DNA from: Locusta migratoria
Taxonomy: Eukaryota; Arthropoda; Insecta; Orthoptera; Acrididae
Assembly (NCBI GenBank): GCA_026315105.1
Contig: CM048755.1
Coordinates: forward strand, 211,408,333 to 211,472,332
DNA: 64,000 nucleotides
Direction of reading: 5' to 3'
In this document: piece after piece, positions 58,861-64,000 of the stretch
Numbering within the stretch: position 1 is the stretch's first letter
How the letters are laid out: every line of letters begins with the position of its first letter
The notes under the pieces: generated by a model
What the model was told of the DNA's origin: nothing
Databases searched by the model: none
What the model saw: the letters and a program-made list of their open reading frames with translations, nothing else
Made by a program: the position numbers and the translations under genes

Positions 58861-59269
58861 GTGACATGTGAGTCGTGAGTAATAATCATTAATCTGTTTT
58901 TCCTTTTGCCGTGACTCCAAAATTATTAAATAAAGAAGGTGAATATATATTGTTACAATTTTTCGTCTAAAATTGCATAATTTTTTTTTTGAATACATCT
59001 CTGTAGTAAGAAAAATATATTAAGTCAGGATGAATCATAAAATTGCTGAAAAAGTAATTATTTTTCGAAACCAATAAGTTTGCAAAATCAAACATAGTTA
59101 ACTACTGAGAGCTTGCTGAAACTTGATTGATTTTCTGAGTATAAGAACTTTTTCTCCTAAATAAATGTAATTAACCTTTTATTCATTCATTAATGACCTT
59201 TTAAGGTTATTAAGCTAATTTAAAGTGTACCAAACTAGGGGTCAATATGTGTCCTTTAAACTATACCTC
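58861..59269. other. No recognisable feature
   Basis: AT-rich anonymous DNA up to the RTE 5' end. Confidence 0.4.
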
Positions 59270-59627
59270 CACTCTCATGAACCACAGACATTGTCGAGGT
59301 GGGGTGGCTTGCATGCCTCAATGATACAGATAGCCGTACCATAAGTGTAACCAAAGCAGAGGCATATCTGTGGCACAGAATAAGGAGTATACAGAAAGGA
59401 AGCTCCCGCTGCAGTCTGTCGTCCAAAATTTGGTGCGCATGCGCAGAATCGCCATCTTGAAAAGCAGTAAACGTGTGATCAATCCCTACTCTGTGGCGTA
59501 GTAATGCGCCGTCTTTGTTTGTTAATTCTGTATTTTAACTGCCTGAATCGCATAAAAGTAAACAAGTATTTGGTACAGTGAAAAGAAAGAACTGTGTGTC
59601 AGTAGTTGAAGCTGTTCCGTTTTTATT

Positions 59628-59739
59628 ATGAGCATCAATAAAAGAAAAGGCGGCCGATGGTGTTCAGCACCTAATTGCCGCAATAATTCGAAGACAAATA
59701 AGGATATAAGTTTCTTCACCTTCCCAAAAGATGCTGAGC
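59628..59739 (+). pseudogene. THAP zinc-finger exon of the TIR element
   Basis: From ATG 59628 the frame reads MSINKRKGGRWCSAPNCRNN and then ISFFTFPKDAEQ with stop at 59741. WCSAPNC, the following SFFTFPKD and the spacing are those of the THAP (C2CH) DNA-binding domain; only its first half is present. GAGCA|GTAAGG at 59738-59743 is a good splice donor that would skip the stop. The matching downstream exon with the second half of the finger and the AVPTIF-like end is not recognisable. Confidence 0.75.
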
Positions 59740-60211
59740 AGTAAGGGAACGTCGCTATATGTGTAGTGAAAGTTAAATGTTATCAGTTTCGAATCAGAGT
59801 AATGTGTGCGTAATTATTAAAAGTAGCCTTGCTTCTTCTCTTGACGATAACTCTCGCTGTTGCTGCAGCAGTTCAACAGCATCGAAATGTTGAAGTACAT
59901 TTACATTTTATTAGTCTAACGTTGCAGGGAATAATATAAAATGAATGACAAAGAATAGTGCGTAAGTAGGCAGCTAAAATTTTACTTACGGCATTGGAGG
60001 CGTAGTGTGCTAATGTTGGCAACGAATGCACTTCGGATACTCAAATAGATGAAGAGGAATAATTATTTTATGCTGTTCCTGCTCTGTCGTTGACAGATTC
60101 CTCTATCTGTCCTTCTCCGATCAGTAAATTAATGATACTCCTAAAGCAAATACAACTTTTATATATGCCCAGACGTCATTAGTTCTGTGTAATCACGTTG
60201 TACTGCTAAGT

Positions 60212-60402
60212 TTCAAATGTTCAAATGTTTGTTAAGCTTATGGAACTTAACTACGTGTTCATCAGTCCCTAAACTTATGAACTAGCTTACACTAAGAACG
60301 GCACAAATATCCACGCCCGAAGGGGGATTCGAACCCCCGACTGTAGTGGCCTTGCAGACCGTGACTGGAGCGCCTCAGTCCACTCGGCCACAGCGGCCGA
60401 CT
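60212..60402 (-). mobile_element. tRNA-derived SINE with 11-bp TSD inside the THAP element
   Basis: TACTGCTAAGT is duplicated at 60201-60211 and 60403-60413. Minus-strand order: GGCCGCTGTGGCCGAGTGGA (A box), a class II (Leu/Ser-like) layout with long variable arm, perfect B box GGGGGTTCGAATCCCCC, a body with GGGACTGATGAACACG and a short repeat tail TTTGAACATTTGAAAC. This is the youngest insertion of the nest RTE, THAP element, SINE. Confidence 0.9.
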
Positions 60403-61168
60403 TACTGCTAAGTCTGACTCAATATTTTGTGCGAATTTATTCGTGTCAAATAAAACCTGGCAGTTGTAAAGTCACTTTCTTGTTTATTACTAATTTCCCA
60501 CACTCGGCATTATTTGGAATTTTTCTAGAGATAAGCACCAAATAAAACGATCATCGATTCCACTGTACATTTTCATAGTTGTATTAAAATTTAGGCCCAT
60601 TTTTTTCGTTGGATTACAATTAGGTGCAAGAAGATGGCGCAAAATAGATGAAATCCGTTTCCTTTCGTAAAAGTCGGTGAGATTAGCTGCAGTTCGTAAC
60701 AAGTCCATTTCCAACCAAAGTACTAAGTGGCTATAGTTCCGCGTTTACTGCTTTTCAATATGGCGTCGAGCGCAACGCTTGGTAACATGCAGATCAAAGG
60801 CGCCGCCCCCAGCTTTCCCTTCTGTATACTCCCTATTCTGTGTCTGTGGAGAGGCCAGACAAACATGTGGTTCCTGAAGAGGGACAGCAGCCGCTTCAGT
60901 AGTTACAGGGGCAACAGTCTGGATGATTCACTGAGCTGGCCTTGTAGCATCATATTATGTGGCTTCGCCACACAGTTACTGCAAATGGCTGAAAGCAAGC
61001 GGAAACTACAGTTGTTACTCTTCCCGAGGACATGCAGCTCTACTGTATGAACATATGATATAGGCATCCTCTCGGGTAAAATATCCCGGAGGTAAAATAG
61101 TTCCCCATTCGGATCTCCGGGCGGGGACTACTCCGGAGGATGTTATCATCACGAAAGATAACACTGGC

Positions 61169-63390
61169 ATGCTACGGGTCGGAGCGTGGAATGTTAGATC
61201 CCTTAATAGAGTAGGAAAATTAGAAAATTTAAAAAGGGAAATGGATAGGTTGAAGTTAGATATAGTGGGGATTAGTGAAGTTCGGTGGCAGGATGAACAG
61301 GATTTCTGGTCAGGTGAGTACAGGATTATACATACAAAATCAGTTGGGAGTATTACAGGACTAGGTCTGTTAATCAATAAGAAAATAGGAATGAGGATAA
61401 ACTACTATGAACAACACAGTGATCGCATTATCATAGTCAAGGTAGATACGAAGCCAACACTGACCGCAGTAGTACAGGTTCATATGCCAACTAGCTCTGC
61501 CAATAATGAGGAGATCGAAGAAATATATGAGGAGCTAAAGGAATTTATTCAGACGATTAAGGGAGAGGAAAACTTAATTGTTAATGGAGACTGGAATTCG
61601 GTAGTAGGAAAAGGAAGGGGAAGGGAAATAGTAAGTGATTATGATCTGGGCAAAATGAATGAAAGAGGAATTTGCTTGGTAAATTTTGCATGGAACATAA
61701 TTTAGTTATAACAAACACCTGGTTTAAGAATCGTGAAAGAAGGTTGTATTCGTGCAAGAGACCAGGAGTCATCAGGAGATACCAGATAGATTTCATAATG
61801 GTAAGACATAGATTTCGGGACCAGGTTTTAAACTGTAAGACATACCCAGGGGCAGATATAAACTCTGACCATAACTAATTGCTCATATTGTAGGCTTAAA
61901 CTGAAAAACACTGCAGGAAAATAAGGAGATGGGACCTGGATAAACTGAAAGAACCTGAAGTTCTTGAGAATTTCAGAGGGAGCTTTAGGCAACAATTGAC
62001 AGAAACGGGGGGGAAATAAAACAGTAGAGGAGGAATGGGTAGCATTGTGTGATGAAATAGTGAATGCAGTAGAGAACAAAATAGGCAGGAAGACAAGACC
62101 TACAAAAAATCCTTGGATATCACAGGACATACTAAATTTAATCGATGAAAGGAGAAAATATAAAAATGCAGTAAATGAAACAGGCAAAATGGAGTACAGA
62201 AGTCTAAGAAATGAGATTGACAGAAAGTGCAAAATGGCTAAGCAGGAGTGGCTAGAAGGCAAATGCAAGGATGTAGAAGAATGTATAAGTAGGGGAGACA
62301 TAGATACAGCCTACAGGAAAATAAAATATATATTGGGAGATAAGAAAAACAGTTCTATGAATATCAAGAATAAAGATGGAAAACCAGTTCTCAGCAAAGA
62401 AGGGAAAGCTGAAAAGTAGAAAGAGTATATAGAGTGTCTCTACGAAGGAAATGAACATAGAGGCATTATTGTAGGAAGGGGAGAAGAAGTAGATGAGGAT
62501 GAAATAGCAGATACTATACTGAGAGATGAATTTGACAAAGCATTGAAAGACCTAAGTCGAAACAAGGCCCCTGGAGCAGATGACATTCCCTCAGAGCAAC
62601 TGAAGTCTTCAGGAGAACCAGCCATGACAAAACTGTTTCACCTGGTGTGTAAGATATATGAGACAGGCGAAGTACCCTTAGACTTTAAGAAAAATGTTAT
62701 AATCCCCATTCCACAGAAAGCAGGCGCAGACAGGTGTGAAAACTACAGAACCATCAGTTTAATAAGTCATGGTTGCAAAATATTAACATGAATTATTTAC
62801 AGAAGAATGGAAACGCTAGTAGAAGCCGACCTTGGGGAATATCACTTTGGGTTCAGGAGAAATGTAGGAACACGGGAGGCAATACTCACGTTACGGCTTA
62901 TCCTAGAAGATAAATTAAGAAAAGGCAAACCATCATATCTAGCTTTTGTAGATTTGGAGAAGGCTTTTGACAATGTTGATTGGAATAAACTCTTTCAAGT
63001 TCTGAAGCAAGCAGGAGTGAAATATAGGGAGCTGAATGTTATTTACAACTTGTACAAAAACCAGACAGCGGTTGTCAGAGTTGATGGGCATGAAATGGAT
63101 GTGGTGATAGGAAAGGGAGTCATACAGGGTTGTAGCCTTTCTCCAATGTTATTCGATTTGTACATTGAGCAAGCTATAAAAGAAAGCAAGGAGAAATTTG
63201 GAGAAGGAAAAAATGTTTAGGTTGAAGAATTGAAAACACTGCGTTTTGCCGACGACATAGTAAGTCTGTCAGAGACAGCAAAGGACCTGGAAGAGCAGTT
63301 GAATGGAATGGACAATGTGCTGAAAGGTGCATATAAGATGAACATTACAAGAGCAAAACTAGGGTAATGGAGTGCAGTCTAAGAAATTCA
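61169..63390 (+). pseudogene. RTE LINE EN-RT open frame, broken
   Basis: ATG 61169 opens MLRVGAWNVRSLNRVGKLEN, and the 178-residue endonuclease frame includes DIVGISEVRW, VQVHMPTSS, and LIVNGDWNSVVGKG. A frameshift near 61690 leads into NLVITNTWFKNRERRLYS, RYQIDFIMV and NSDHN (61672-61878). RT pieces follow: KAPGADDIPSEQLKS and CENYRTISLISHGCKILT (62543-62791), a stop at 62789, then FLRRNVGTREAIL-type and FVDLEKAFDNVDW and VIQGCSLSPMLF (62807-63220), and RFADDIVSLSE after a stop near 63219. All these breaks make it inactive. Catalytic residues are otherwise present. Confidence 0.9.
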
Positions 63391-64000
63391 GTTGACGCTG
63401 AATGAATAATTGAGATTAGGTAACAAAAAAGTAAAGGAGGTAGATGAGTTTTGTTACTTGGGCAATAAAATAACAAATGATGGTCATAGTATAGAGGATA
63501 TAAAATGCAGAATGGCAATGAGTTGAAAAGCGTTCTTGAAAAAGACAAATTTGTTAACATCGAATATTGATTTCAGCCTAAGGAAGTTCATTCTTAAGGC
63601 ATTTGTGTGGAGTGTTGCCTTGTATGGGAGTGAAACATGAACAATAAACAGTGCGGACAGGAAGAGGATAGAGGCTTCTGACACGTTGTGCTACAGAAGA
63701 ATGCTGAGGATTAGGTGGGTGGATCATGTAACTAAAGAGGAGGTACTGAACTGAATTGGGGAGAAAAGGAATTTTTGGCACACCTTGACTAAAAGAAAGG
63801 ATCGATTGGTAGGACACATTCTTAGACTTCAAGGAATTGTGAACTTAGAGTTGGAGGGAAGTGTTTTGGGTAAAAACCACAGAGGAAGACCAAGAGATAG
63901 ATACAGTAAGCAGATTCAGATAGATGTAGGTTGCCATTCTTATGTGGAGTTGAAGAGGCTTGCTCAGGATAGGGTATTGTGGAGAGCTGCATCAAACCAG

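Larger units (their letters stand above)
59374..60842 (+). mobile_element. 1.47-kb THAP-bearing TIR element (P-like), 7-bp TSD
   Basis: The ends CACAGAATAAGGAGTATACA and, reversed, CACAGAATAGGGAGTATACA match, and a second inverted block CGCCATCTTGAAAAGCAGTA lies about 75 bp inside each end. TCTGTGG is duplicated directly at 59367-59373 and 60843-60849, and removing one copy plus the element restores a continuous RTE 5' region. Inside is a THAP exon on the plus strand but no catalytic transposase. THAP-type DNA binding is the N terminus of P-element transposases, so this is probably an internally deleted P-like element. It carries a SINE at 60212-60402. Confidence 0.85.
59270..64000 (+). mobile_element. 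RTE LINE, near full length, carrying an inserted TIR element
   Basis: The 5' region starts about 59270 (CATGAACCACAGACATTG), is interrupted by a TIR element at 59374-60842, and resumes at 60850 (GAGAGGCCAGACAAACATG). It then runs through endonuclease and RT to the end of the window, where only the last few dozen bases of the 3' end are missing (compare 25079-25120). RTE membership follows from the short single EN-RT arrangement and the block order. It is broken by stops and frameshifts. Confidence 0.9.

Noticed and set aside
60310..60402. Functional class II tRNA gene
   Set aside because: It is flanked by an 11-bp TSD and followed by a SINE body and tail.

Overview
This is a eukaryotic window, almost certainly from an insect with a very large, repeat-swollen genome. 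An orthopteran (locust or grasshopper) is the best guess, because several SINE, RTE and CR1-like families look like those abundant in such genomes; that assignment comes from memory of the families, not from a search. There are no operons, ribosome-binding sites, CRISPR arrays or prokaryotic genes. Most of the sequence is transposable elements in all states of decay, separated by AT-rich DNA. The only host gene I can name is on the minus strand: two exons (48549-48705 and 48799-49009) of a ZNF277-type zinc-finger protein, split by a 93-bp intron. A second, unnamed minus-strand exon may lie at 40695-40867.

Region by region. 1-3.5 kb: a decayed hAT-like element with subterminal repeats. 3.57-7.23 kb: a 3.66-kb element with about 130-145-bp terminal inverted repeats (TIRs) around a broken minus-strand gene of a widespread but unnamed invertebrate family (FHAAGH, MIEQ, GCD, ALYGA and cysteine-rich motifs). 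8.3-13.5 kb: LINE, RTE, SINE and Ty3/gypsy remnants. 14.4-18.0 kb: a 3.5-kb imperfect palindrome whose right arm contains a 490-bp insertion with a 12-bp target-site duplication (TSD). 18.5-25.8 kb: several LINE fragments and an internally deleted RTE. 26.2-38.1 kb: a mariner MITE, then a three-level nest in which a mariner transposase gene is split by a CR1-like LINE with an SGNH-esterase ORF1, itself split by a nearly complete 5.95-kb I-like LINE. 38.5-44.3 kb: SINEs and a CR1-like LINE whose EN-RT frame is open except for one stop codon. 44.5-45.4 kb: an 894-bp element with a tRNA-like segment in each long inverted arm. 46.5-58.8 kb: SINEs, the ZNF277 exons, a Tc1-like transposase split by a SINE, LINE fragments, a small palindrome and quiet intronic-looking DNA. 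59.3-64.0 kb: an RTE LINE whose 5' region contains a 1.47-kb THAP-encoding TIR element with a 7-bp TSD, which in turn contains a SINE with an 11-bp TSD.

How the parts interact. The I-like LINE and several SINEs share the same 3' tail (a GGACTGATAACC-type block followed by CAA or CAAA repeats), as expected if the SINEs borrow the LINE's machinery. The CR1-like copies share a GTAGATGTAGATG-type 3' end. The nested insertions with TSDs give a relative age order. The strongest candidates for something not well described are the 3.66-kb TIR element, the 1.47-kb THAP element, the long palindrome, and the small inverted-repeat elements that carry tRNA-like sequences.
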